From assembly GCA_002490995.1 (NCBI GenBank), contig DKVC01000140.1, positions 25,958 to 66,022 of the forward strand: 40,065 nt of DNA. The letters run 5' to 3'. This DNA is from Lachnospiraceae bacterium UBA7188 (GTDB taxonomy: Bacteria; Bacillota; Clostridia; Lachnospirales; Lachnospiraceae). The notes under the pieces are model-generated. The model searched no databases, was not told where the DNA came from, and worked only from the letters and a program-made list of their open reading frames with translations. Of this stretch, positions 7,276 to 14,944 are shown in pieces (the stretch's first letter is position 1; each line of letters opens with the position of its first letter). The position numbers were made by a program, and so were the translations under genes.

Positions 7276-8667
7276 ATGCGGATAGCGTTAATGACGAACA
7301 ATTACAAACCAATCGTGGCAGGGGTGCCTGTTTCCATTGAAAGGCTGGCAAGGGGACTGGAAGAGCTGGGACATGAGGTGACAGTCTTTGCGCCTACATA
7401 CAGAGAGCAGCAGGATATGGAAAACGTATTCCGTTACTCCACCTTCCTGAAGCGCTTTATCGGGGGAATCGTGCTGCCCAACCCCTTTGACGCCCGGATT
7501 GAAAGGGAATTCAGAGAACATTCCTACGATATTATCCATGTGCATCATCCCATGCTTATCGGCAGGATGGCGGTGCATTTGTCCCGGAAATACCATATTC
7601 CGCTGGTATTTACCTATCATACCAGATACGAGCAGTATGTCAGGAGCTATACAAAGGGAATCGTCAGGATGGAACGGTTTATGCCATTGTACCTGCGCTC
7701 TTTTATGCGGCATTGCAGCTTTGTATTCGCACCTACGGAAGGGATGCGGAAGTATCTGACGGATACCTGTAACATACAGCCGGAGAAGACAGGGATTCTG
7801 CCCACCGGAATCGAGAAGAAGAATTTCGATATCGGGCCGGAGGAGGGCAGGCGGATTCGCAGACAGTATGGCGCTGAAAATATGCCTTTCCTGCTGACCG
7901 TATCCAGAATGGCAAACGAGAAAAATGTGAGATTCCTGCTTGACAGCCTGGCCCGGGTGAAGGAACTGTACGGAAAGCCGTTTCGGATGCTGATGGTAGG
8001 CGACGGGCCGGACAGGGAGGGGCTGGAAAGGCGCAGCCGGGAACTGGGGCTGGAAGATACCGTCATTTTTGCGGGAACTGTCCGCAATGAGGAGATTGCG
8101 CCTTATTTTAAAGCAGCGGATGCTTTCCTGTTTGCGTCTAAGACGGAGACCCAGGGAATCGTGGTTTTGGAAGCCTTTGCGGGGGCGGCGCCGGTGATTG
8201 CGGTGAGGGCATCCGGGGTGGAGGATCTGGTGGATGACGGTGTCAACGGGATTCTGACAGAAGAGGATACGCAGGAATATGCACAGGCTGTGACGGGATA
8301 TTTAGTGGGGATGGAAAGGGATACGCAGGAATATCCGGCGGAAGCGGAGAAGCGATCAGTACACAGCAATAGTACGTGCATGAAGTGTTGTGCAGCGGAG
8401 ACAGATACCGCCTGTGAAGAGACACAGGGCTGCGATGACAAAGAGACTGTATGGAAGACAGAAGGCCGGAAATCACCGGATAACGTTTTGGAGAATAGAG
8501 CAGATCGGAAGCTGCCCTATCGGGAGATGGCAGATAATGCATATCAAAAAGGTACCCTGTATCGTGAAGAAGCAGTTGCGTTAAAAGCGGTTCATTATTA
8601 TAATAGTGTTATTGCGGAAAATGTAACGCAGAAAAAACGGAATATCCGGCTGCTGCCTGCAGGCTGA
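7276..8667 (+). CDS. GT4-family glycosyltransferase, 463 aa, probably a diacylglycerol glucosyltransferase type
   Basis: A GT-B-fold, family 4 glycosyltransferase. The acceptor half starts MRIALMTNNYKPIVAGVPVSIERLARGLEELGHEV and contains HVHHPMLIG and FTYHTRYEQY, typical of 1,2-diacylglycerol glucosyl/diglucosyltransferases and mannosyltransferases that use lipid acceptors. The donor half has VSRMANEKN and the EX7E motif in ETQGIVVLEAF (about residues 291-302). I chose ATG 7276 because the family's N-terminus starts there; a longer frame to 7219 exists. The core should end near residue 350, but here an unusual polar tail of more than 100 residues follows. The tail includes a duplicated DTQEY segment and a Cys-rich patch (CMKCCAAETDTACEETQGC). 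The family call is firm; the acceptor is inferred. Confidence 0.9.
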   Translation: MRIALMTNNYKPIVAGVPVSIERLARGLEELGHEVTVFAPTYREQQDMENVFRYSTFLKRFIGGIVLPNPFDARIEREFREHSYDIIHVHHPMLIGRMAVHLSRKYHIPLVFTYHTRYEQYVRSYTKGIVRMERFMPLYLRSFMRHCSFVFAPTEGMRKYLTDTCNIQPEKTGILPTGIEKKNFDIGPEEGRRIRRQYGAENMPFLLTVSRMANEKNVRFLLDSLARVKELYGKPFRMLMVGDGPDREGLERRSRELGLEDTVIFAGTVRNEEIAPYFKAADAFLFASKTETQGIVVLEAFAGAAPVIAVRASGVEDLVDDGVNGILTEEDTQEYAQAVTGYLVGMERDTQEYPAEAEKRSVHSNSTCMKCCAAETDTACEETQGCDDKETVWKTEGRKSPDNVLENRADRKLPYREMADNAYQKGTLYREEAVALKAVHYYNSVIAENVTQKKRNIRLLPAG

Positions 8668-8869
8668 TTCCGGAAAACTATGTATGGACTTTTTGTCCGG
8701 TATAGTGCCGGGATGAGACGGTGAAGAGGAATCAGTTCTTTTGAGCAATACAGGGTCATAAGGAGGTTAGCTTCGGAAGGCATGAGATGATAAAGCTGCA
8801 ATCCGACAGAAGCTGTGACAGCAGGAATGGGAGCGCCGGAGGCCGTATGACGAAAATGGAGGACATCAT

Positions 8870-9580
8870 ATGGATAAGCAGTATCACATTCTTGTAGTGG
8901 AAGATGACAGGGAAATCCGTGAAGGAATTGAAATTTATTTGAAAAATCAGGGCTATAAGGTATTTCAGGCTGCCAACGGGGCGGAAGGCCTGAAGGTGAT
9001 CGAGCAGGAGGAAATCCATCTGGCTATTGTGGATATCATGATGCCGGTCATGGACGGCGTTACCATGCTTATGAAACTCCGCTCAAAAGAGCACGAATTT
9101 CCGGTGATCATGCTGTCTGCCAAGTCGGAGGAAGTGGATAAGATCATGGGCCTGAACATGGGCGCGGACGATTATGTAACCAAGCCGTTCACACCGCTGG
9201 AGCTGCTTGCCAGGGTAAATTCCCATCTGCGCAGATATTCCAAATATTTGACGGCATTGAAGGAGGATGGCAATAAAGACCATATCTATACCATCGGGGG
9301 GCTGGAGCTGAATGAAGATACGGTGGAAGTCAGCGTGGACGGCGAGCCGGTAAAGCTGACGCCCATGGAGTTTAAAATCGTACAGCTGCTCATCAAGAAT
9401 CCGGGCAGGGTCTTTTCTGCAGATGAAATCTATGAGCGGATCTGGAATGAGAAGGCAGTGAATACCGATACCATCATGGTACATGTGCGGAATATACGGG
9501 AGAAAATTGAAATTGATCCCAGGAATCCCAAGTACCTGAAGGTGGTTTGGGGTGTGGGGTATAAAATCGACAGACAGTAA
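8870..9580 (+). CDS. OmpR/PhoB-family response regulator, 236 aa
   Basis: Receiver domain (1-120) with the acidic pocket E11-D12-D13, phosphoacceptor Asp55 in IVDIMMP, the Ser in MLSAKS, and the Lys in YVTKPF. A winged-helix DNA-binding domain follows (about 138-234), including LTPMEFKIVQLLIKNPGRVFSADEIYERIW and the terminal VWGVGYKI that is typical of the OmpR class and closest in style to VanR-like regulators. ATGGAGG lies 8 nt before ATG 8870. The cognate kinase gene begins 161 nt downstream, so the two form a two-component system. Target genes are not evident. The neighbouring lipid-related genes upstream are candidates, only by position. Confidence 0.96.
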   Translation: MDKQYHILVVEDDREIREGIEIYLKNQGYKVFQAANGAEGLKVIEQEEIHLAIVDIMMPVMDGVTMLMKLRSKEHEFPVIMLSAKSEEVDKIMGLNMGADDYVTKPFTPLELLARVNSHLRRYSKYLTALKEDGNKDHIYTIGGLELNEDTVEVSVDGEPVKLTPMEFKIVQLLIKNPGRVFSADEIYERIWNEKAVNTDTIMVHVRNIREKIEIDPRNPKYLKVVWGVGYKIDRQ

Positions 9581-9741
9581 AACGTCTCTGATACACAGGG
9601 ATGCACACAAACCGCAGGGGCATGCGGTTTGGCATACTGCTGTTTCACGATAATTTTCGTCGGGATCAAGGGTCTGAGGCAGTGCCTGCCGGTGTTAACA
9701 GTTGTACATGTAGCACCGGAATGGCCGGTCAGGAGGGGAAT

Positions 9742-12318
9742 ATGGGACTGTTCAGAAAGAAGAAGAAAGAGGTCGTTTGGCAGGAGATGCCCCCTTTCAG
9801 GGAAGAAAAACACAGGGAAAAGGGGCGTTTCCGCAGACTGCGCAGAGAGAAGCCCTGGATTTTCAGGGGAGCGGCAGTGAGTATTGTCTGTGCCATGATC
9901 TTCACCGGATTTTACGGCGTATTCAGGGCCAGGGCAGAGAAATATCAGGACGGCCCCATGGAGGACACCTACAATATCGCCTGGCTGTATCAGAGCTGCT
10001 ACATGCTTTACCGTGACCTCTACAATGCAAAAGGAGAGGAAAACGCAGATTACAAGGATATCTACCTGGAGATGAAGGAAGGGTATGAGTGGCTTCTGGA
10101 TGAACAGAAATTATCGGAATACCGGAATCTTCTAAGTCTGATGTCGGAATCTCTGGGGACAGAGGAATATGTGGATCAGGGGGAAATAAGTCCGGACTGG
10201 CTTAGGGAAGCAGTGTCCGGGGGTATGCTGACCGAAGAAATACTGAAAGAGTATGAGGACATGGGGCTTCTGTCGGAGGGATGGCAGGAGATGCTGGAAG
10301 AGGGCGGCAGCCGCTATGATCTCACCGAGGACGACTGTGATCATTTTGTGAATGAACTTGCCATGCTGCAGAGCTTTTTCCTGTCGCTGGAGAATACCTT
10401 CCGGGATCTGAACGTAAGCTATGACTATATGATTGAAGACCATTCTACCGGCCAGTATGTTACAAACATGTCTGAAGAGGACAGGAGGCGGGAGCCGGAA
10501 CAGCAGTACTTTTTGCTCAGCTTCCATTTTGACAGTGCCGGGAATGTGGCACTGGGCAACACGATCTGCGGCAGGGACGTAAGCCAGATCCGGAAATCCG
10601 CCAATGAAGTGACCCGGGATAATCAGAATCTGACAATGCTGTTGGGTGAGCAGCTGGAGTTTTTCCCTAAGTACGGTAAATTCAGGCAGCCCATAGACTG
10701 TACGGTGACATTCGCTGTATCGAAGGAGGCGTGGGAGACAAGGAAGGACAATTTCTATGTGGGGCAGGTGATGGCGGCAGGCATTTCCACCAGTTATGGA
10801 ACCTACCGTTACCATCCTTATGAAGCGGACGCTTACTGGAATTCGGGAATGGGCACTCTGGTGATTTTCATTATCCTCTCTATGGCATTGTTGGGGTGTT
10901 TCCTGCCGATTCTCAGAGGGACGAAGCCCTGGAAGGAAGAGAAAATATGTGCCGTGCCCTTTGAAATTCTGTTCTGTTTCGGCGTAGGTTTATGTGCCGC
11001 CATGGAGTATATCGTATCCATGATTGCCTGGGTGGCCAGCGGCGAGGCAGGGGGGGTATTTACCGATTCTATAGGAGACGTCGATTTTGCCAGCTTTCTG
11101 GTGATGGTTTTCAATCTGTCGGTGCTGGCAGTCTATTTCTTCTGCGGCTGGTATCTGGGAGTCTGCGCCAGGGCGCTCAGGGCGCTGGGATTGAAGGAAT
11201 ATGTCAAACAGAGAAGCCTGGTTTACCGCTTTTTCCCCTTTGTAAAGGGCAAAACGGTGAAGGCATATGAATCGGTGGCTCATATGGATTTGACAGAAAA
11301 CGCTAACAGGACAATTATCAAACTGCTGGTGGTGAATGCGGTGATTCTCTTCGGAATCAGCTGTCTCTGGGTAGGCGGCTTTGCCATTACACTGGTGTAC
11401 TCTCTGGTACTGTATGTCATTCTGCGGAAATATATCAGCGAGCTGCAGAAGCGCTACCGGATCCTGCTGAAGGCGGTGGATGAGATTGCGGAGGGACATC
11501 TGAATGTGACAATCAATGAAGACCTTGGGGTTTTCGAGCCTTTCAGGGAGCAGGTTTTCAAGATTCAGGACGGGCTGCAGAAGGCCGTGGACATGGAAGT
11601 GAAAAGCCAGCGGATGAAGGTGGAGCTGGTGACGAATATGTCCCATGATTTGAAGACGCCTCTGACAGCGATCATCACCTATATCAATCTCTTAAAGGAG
11701 GAAGGGATAACGGAAGCGCAGCGCAGGGAGTATCTTGCAACGCTGGAGCGCAAATCCCTGCGCCTGAAGAGCCTGATAGAAGATTTGTTTGAATTCAGCA
11801 AGGCAAGTTCCCAGAACGTTACCCTGAACATTATGGATGTGGACATCATGAACCTGGTGAAGCAGGTGGCTTTCGAGATGTCCGACAAGCTGGGGGAAGC
11901 CGGGCTGGACGTGCGGATGAACCTGACGGAGGAGAAGGTCATCCTTCCTCTTGACAGCCAGAAGACTTATCGTATTTACGAAAATCTGTTCGGGAATATT
12001 GCGAAATACGCCCTGCCCGGAACCAGGGTATATGTAAACGGCTTCCGCATTGATGACACTGTCGTAATCACCCTGAAAAATATCTCCGCCCAGGAGATTA
12101 CGGTGGATTCCTCCGAGCTGACGGAACGCTTCGTCCGGGGAGATGCTTCGAGAAATACGGAGGGCAGCGGTCTGGGGCTTGCCATTGCCAAAAGCTTCAC
12201 GGAGCTGCAGGCGGGCCAGCTGGAGCTGGATGTGGACGGGGATTTGTTCAAGGTGACGACCACATGGCATATCGTGGCGCCGGATCCGTATACGCAGTTA
12301 CCGCCGTTTGCGCTGTGA
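9742..12318 (+). CDS. Membrane sensor histidine kinase, 858 aa
   Basis: Partner of the response regulator upstream. The N-terminus is basic and cytoplasmic, then a first membrane helix (about residues 49-68), an extracytoplasmic sensor region of about 300 residues, and a cluster of four or five further membrane helices (about 370-570). These are followed by a HAMP-like helix (ILLKAVDEIAEGHLNVTI). The HisKA motif is MSHDLKTPLTAI with phosphoacceptor His635. The ATPase domain has an unusual N-box (NLFGNIAKYALPG) and a G-box GSGLGLAIAK (about 807). ATG 9742 was chosen because AGGAGG at 9731-9736 lies 5 nt before it. The sensor region has no fold I recognise. VanS-like kinases are its closest type, but it is about twice their usual length. 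Confidence 0.93.
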   Translation: MGLFRKKKKEVVWQEMPPFREEKHREKGRFRRLRREKPWIFRGAAVSIVCAMIFTGFYGVFRARAEKYQDGPMEDTYNIAWLYQSCYMLYRDLYNAKGEENADYKDIYLEMKEGYEWLLDEQKLSEYRNLLSLMSESLGTEEYVDQGEISPDWLREAVSGGMLTEEILKEYEDMGLLSEGWQEMLEEGGSRYDLTEDDCDHFVNELAMLQSFFLSLENTFRDLNVSYDYMIEDHSTGQYVTNMSEEDRRREPEQQYFLLSFHFDSAGNVALGNTICGRDVSQIRKSANEVTRDNQNLTMLLGEQLEFFPKYGKFRQPIDCTVTFAVSKEAWETRKDNFYVGQVMAAGISTSYGTYRYHPYEADAYWNSGMGTLVIFIILSMALLGCFLPILRGTKPWKEEKICAVPFEILFCFGVGLCAAMEYIVSMIAWVASGEAGGVFTDSIGDVDFASFLVMVFNLSVLAVYFFCGWYLGVCARALRALGLKEYVKQRSLVYRFFPFVKGKTVKAYESVAHMDLTENANRTIIKLLVVNAVILFGISCLWVGGFAITLVYSLVLYVILRKYISELQKRYRILLKAVDEIAEGHLNVTINEDLGVFEPFREQVFKIQDGLQKAVDMEVKSQRMKVELVTNMSHDLKTPLTAIITYINLLKEEGITEAQRREYLATLERKSLRLKSLIEDLFEFSKASSQNVTLNIMDVDIMNLVKQVAFEMSDKLGEAGLDVRMNLTEEKVILPLDSQKTYRIYENLFGNIAKYALPGTRVYVNGFRIDDTVVITLKNISAQEITVDSSELTERFVRGDASRNTEGSGLGLAIAKSFTELQAGQLELDVDGDLFKVTTTWHIVAPDPYTQLPPFAL

Positions 12319-12396
12319 GGTCAATCTGGGATAGCCCCGGAAAGGGAATAAAACATCCTGGAGTTTCCGGAAAGGTTTCATGATGGAGGTATATCA

Positions 12397-12912
12397 ATGA
12401 ATTATGCTGCAATAAAAAAGACAGATGTGGCAAACGGACCCGGTGTAAGGGTATCTCTGTTTGTCAGTGGCTGTTCGCACAGATGCAAGGGATGCTTTAA
12501 CAGCGAGGCATGGGATTTTCACTACGGCCGGGAATACACAGAGGAGACGGAACAGGAAATCCTGCATGCTTTGTCCCCGAATTATATCAGGGGCTTAAGC
12601 GTGCTGGGAGGGGAACCCATGGAACCGGAAAACCGGGGGACCGTACTGCAGCTTCTCCGGACAGTGAAGAGACAGTTCCCCGATAAGGACATATGGTGTT
12701 ATACCGGCTATGATTATGAGAAGGATTTGCTGAGAGAGCGCGGGCAGGAAATCTTACAGATTCTGTCCATGACGGATGTGCTGGTGGACGGGGAATTTGT
12801 GGAAGAGCAGAAAAATCTCACGCTTGCTTTCCGGGGGTCCGGGAACCAGCGTCTGATTGACGTGCAGACATCTCTGCGGCGGGGAGAGACAGTGTGCCTG
12901 CCGGAGTGCTGA
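12397..12912 (+). CDS. nrdG: Anaerobic ribonucleotide reductase activating protein NrdG, 171 aa
   Basis: Radical SAM activase that installs the glycyl radical on NrdD. The CX3CX2C cluster ligands are C26, C30 and C33 in SGCSHRCKGC, followed by the family's NSEAWDF and the SAM-binding LSVLGGEPM. The N-terminus (NYAAIKKTDVANGPGVRVSLFVSGC) and length are typical of NrdG. ATG 12397 has TGGAGG about 7 nt upstream. Its substrate protein NrdD ends at position 315, about 12 kb away on the same strand. In many relatives the two genes are adjacent, so this stretch may have been inserted between them or the pair may have been separated by rearrangement. It stands alone here, 78 nt after the kinase gene. 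Confidence 0.96.
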   Translation: MNYAAIKKTDVANGPGVRVSLFVSGCSHRCKGCFNSEAWDFHYGREYTEETEQEILHALSPNYIRGLSVLGGEPMEPENRGTVLQLLRTVKRQFPDKDIWCYTGYDYEKDLLRERGQEILQILSMTDVLVDGEFVEEQKNLTLAFRGSGNQRLIDVQTSLRRGETVCLPEC

Positions 12913-13052
12913 TGTGTTTTTGCAATACTGGCAAAACCGGCCATGCAAAACGTATAATCCACTGTACCCTGTGCAATTATTCGCGTGTCTGGAAGACATA
13001 GGCGTCTTCTTACAGGCAAGAAAAAACTGCCACATTGGAAAACTCATCGGCA

Positions 13053-13080
13053 TATGGTATTTTGTATCGGAAATACCATA
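13053..13080. repeat. Perfect 10-bp inverted repeat between nrdG and the DtxR-type gene
   Basis: TATGGTATTT (13053-13062), 8-nt loop, AAATACCATA (13071-13080). It lies between convergent genes, so it is placed where a terminator might be. It has no T run directly after it on either strand, so it could instead be a protein-binding palindrome. A weaker 5-bp stem with a short T run lies at 13117-13142. The rest of the 12913-13140 gap shows nothing I can name. Confidence 0.5.
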
Positions 13081-13140
13081 CCCAGGAGAATTTCGAATGT
13101 GACGGTTTTATTTTATTGCCTCAAGATTACCGAAGGCATT

Positions 13141-13518
13141 TTATGAGGGCACCACCTGGCTCTGTACATGGGTTTTGATGGCCTGAAAGCTCTCTTTGCT
13201 GATAACATGCTCTATCTTACACGCATCTTCCACGGCAGTCTTCTTTTCAACTCCCAGCTGTATCAGCCAGGCGGACAGCAGCTGATGCCGCTCGTATATC
13301 ATTTCCGCAATTTCCCTTCCGGAAGGTGTCAATGTGATAAAACCGGAATTATCCACTGTAATATGCTCTTTCACGCGAAGATTTTTCATAGCGACGCTGA
13401 CACTGGACTTTTTGAAGCCCAGTTCGTTTGCGATGTCCACGGAGCGGACCACGGGAAGCTCCCTGCTCAATATTAAAATAGTCTCCAGATAATTTTCAGC
13501 CGATTCGTTTACAACCAT
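13141..13518 (-). CDS. DtxR/MntR-family metal-dependent transcriptional regulator, 125 aa
   Basis: N-terminal winged helix of the iron/manganese-dependent DtxR family: ESAENYLETILILS, then VRSVDIANELGFKKSSVSVAMKNLRVKEHI as the helix-turn-helix. TPSGREIAEMIYERHQLLSAWLIQLGV follows, with a Glu/His pair in the metal-ligand helix, and then the CKIEHVISKE metal-site helix. It is short, ending after the dimerisation domain, like MntR rather than DtxR/IdeR with an SH3 domain. I prefer the start at 13518 (MVVNESAENY), because GGAG lies 6 nt before it; an upstream in-frame ATG at 13530 has a weaker site. It is a lone gene, divergent from the small membrane-protein gene at 13826. No metal transporter lies nearby, so its targets are elsewhere. 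Confidence 0.88.
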   Translation of the reverse strand: MVVNESAENYLETILILSRELPVVRSVDIANELGFKKSSVSVAMKNLRVKEHITVDNSGFITLTPSGREIAEMIYERHQLLSAWLIQLGVEKKTAVEDACKIEHVISKESFQAIKTHVQSQVVPS

Positions 13519-13746
13519 ATTGATCTCCATTCTTGTCGAAAACCTGAAATCCAGGAACAGACTCCAAATTTCCCGGAACATTTTCGAATATTCTGCTTTC
13601 AGCCGGACAATTTCGTAGCTGAAATATATTATTTATTCAGTATAGCATGAAAATCCTGTTTGTGCAAATTATTGTTTACCCTTAATCTGTTTTTGAGGGA
13701 GTTTTAAGGGACTTATAATTTTGTATTATTTATCTGTCGAAAGTGA

Positions 13747-13775
13747 TTGACAAAAACGAACAAATGTTTTATTCT
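13747..13775 (+). promoter_or_regulatory. Promoter of the small membrane-protein gene, overlapped by LexA-like boxes
   Basis: TTGACA (13747-13752), 17-nt spacer, TATTCT (13770-13775). The spacer contains a LexA-like box and a second box follows the -10, so a bound repressor would block polymerase at both core elements. The start would be near 13782. Confidence 0.75.
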
Positions 13776-13796
13776 GTATTTAGAACATTTGTTCTT
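13757..13796. promoter_or_regulatory. Two LexA-like (SOS) operator boxes in inverted arrangement
   Basis: Box 1 is CGAACAAATGTTTT (13757-13770) and box 2 is GAACATTTGTTC (13783-13794), 25 bp apart. Their arms also form a perfect 11-bp inverted repeat (GAACAAATGTT at 13758-13768 with AACATTTGTTC at 13784-13794). The Gram-positive LexA consensus known from Bacillus is CGAACRNRYGTTYC; box 1 matches at 13 of 14 positions. Box 2 matches nearly as well on the reverse strand. Binding by LexA is inferred from the motif and its position on the promoter. Confidence 0.7.
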
Positions 13797-13825
13797 AAAA
13801 TCTGATAAAGAGAGGGAAGGGTAAA

Positions 13826-14206
13826 ATGAAGAAAATGAACAGAGGCGGATTTATTACAGTGGTACTGGTTTTGACTTTGGTTGCGGTCTGCTGCTGTGCG
13901 GGGACAGTAAAGAGCAGGACAGGCCTGAGTGTCGGAGAGATAGAAGGTTATTATCAGGAGAAGGAGAGAGGACTCGTGGAGGAGGCAAGGGAGTTCCTGA
14001 GCGGCCGGGGATTTATACACAGCGGAGTGATGCTGACCAGGGTGATCGATACCGACGGAAGCAGGGAATACATTCTTACCGTCCACCATGGAAAAATAGA
14101 CAGGCTGGACGAAGAAAGCAGAAAGCTTCTGATGGAAGAGCTGGAGGAGATCGTTTTTGAGGATGCGAACAGCAGCTTCAGACATGAATTTTTAATAAAT
14201 CAATGA
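13826..14206 (+). CDS. Small membrane-anchored protein, probably SOS-regulated, 126 aa
   Basis: I recognise no family. Residues 1-8 are basic (MKKMNRGG) and 9-27 form one hydrophobic segment (ITVVLVLTLVAVCCCAG) with three consecutive Cys. A soluble domain of about 95 residues would lie outside the membrane. The segment could be an uncleaved anchor or a poor lipobox. The soluble part has helices rich in Glu/Arg (EKERGLVEEAREFLSG), a beta-like middle (MLTRVIDTDGSREYILTVHHG) and a C-terminal helix. The promoter carries two LexA-like boxes, so damage-induced expression is likely. SOS-induced single-pass membrane proteins such as YneA, SidA and ChiZ block cell division. A similar job is an inference from architecture and regulation, not from sequence identity. 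Confidence 0.85.
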   Translation: MKKMNRGGFITVVLVLTLVAVCCCAGTVKSRTGLSVGEIEGYYQEKERGLVEEAREFLSGRGFIHSGVMLTRVIDTDGSREYILTVHHGKIDRLDEESRKLLMEELEEIVFEDANSSFRHEFLINQ

Positions 14207-14216
14207 GAGAAATTGC

Positions 14217-14245
14217 ATGACATTTTTTGGAAATAGGGGTATACT
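14217..14245 (+). promoter_or_regulatory. Promoter for the DUF1653 / 5'-nucleotidase genes
   Basis: ATGACA (14217-14222), 17-nt spacer, TATACT (14240-14245), each 5 of 6 to consensus. Transcription would begin near 14252, about 93 nt before ATG 14345. Confidence 0.6.
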
Positions 14246-14344
14246 CTTTTTAGAAATCGTGCGGAAACCATTTGCAGCACTTCCTTATGTGCAGATAAGT
14301 GGCTTGTCCTGCGGGAAAGAGATGAGCGGAAAGGGGTGACGGGG

Positions 14345-14890
14345 ATGCCATTTATTCCAAAACCACATGAGATTTACAGACATTTTAAAGGAAATTTATA
14401 TCAGATTACAGCTGTAGCGGAGCATACGGAGACAGGAGAGCAGCTGGTAGTCTATCAGGCGCTTTACGGTGATTTCAGGACATATGCCAGACCGCTCTCC
14501 ATGTTTACGGAGATTCTGGACAGGGAGAAATATCCGGACGCAGGACAGATATTTCGTTTTGAGCTGCAGGGGCCTGATGCGGACAGGCAGAAGGAACAGT
14601 GCCAGATCGGGGTACAGTCAGATGATCTGAAAACCGTGGAAGGAAAAAAGGATTGGCAGGATGAAATCACATTGGATCCGCTGGTACTGGAATTCCTTGA
14701 TTCGGACAGTTATGAGCAGCGGTTGAATATTCTGGCAGGGCTGCATCACAGGATCACGGATGACATGATTACCACCATGGCGATTGCCTGTGATGTGGAA
14801 ATTAACGACGGAGACATTGAAGAGCGTTATGAAGCGTTGAAGACATGCCTGGTGACACTGGAACGGTATGAATGTAATCGGCTCAGGTGA
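14345..14890 (+). CDS. DUF1653-domain protein, 181 aa
   Basis: The first 70 residues are a DUF1653 domain, recognisable by PKPHEIYRHFKGNLYQITAVAEHTETGEQLVVYQALYGDF and RPLSMFTEILDREKYPD. The domain is SH3-like in size, widespread in Clostridia and without established function. It is followed by a linker and a helical C-terminal region of about 85 residues (LEFLDSDSYEQRLNILAGLHHRITDDMITTMAIACDVEIN...) that many DUF1653 proteins of this group carry. ATG 14345 follows AAGGGG with an 8-nt gap; a GTG three codons upstream is possible. The 5'-nucleotidase gene starts 54 nt after it, and both sit behind the promoter at 14217, so a small operon is likely. Confidence 0.88.
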   Translation: MPFIPKPHEIYRHFKGNLYQITAVAEHTETGEQLVVYQALYGDFRTYARPLSMFTEILDREKYPDAGQIFRFELQGPDADRQKEQCQIGVQSDDLKTVEGKKDWQDEITLDPLVLEFLDSDSYEQRLNILAGLHHRITDDMITTMAIACDVEINDGDIEERYEALKTCLVTLERYECNRLR

Positions 14891-14944
14891 AGCTGACATT
14901 GTTTTGCGGCATCCGGCAGAAGGCGTGGGAGAAAGAGGCGGCGT

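Noticed and set aside
6666..7340. 224-codon open frame overlapping the DedA gene
   Set aside because: It is in a different frame from the clear DedA protein, lacks a ribosome site and gives a Gly/Cys-rich composition typical of an antisense or shifted reading.
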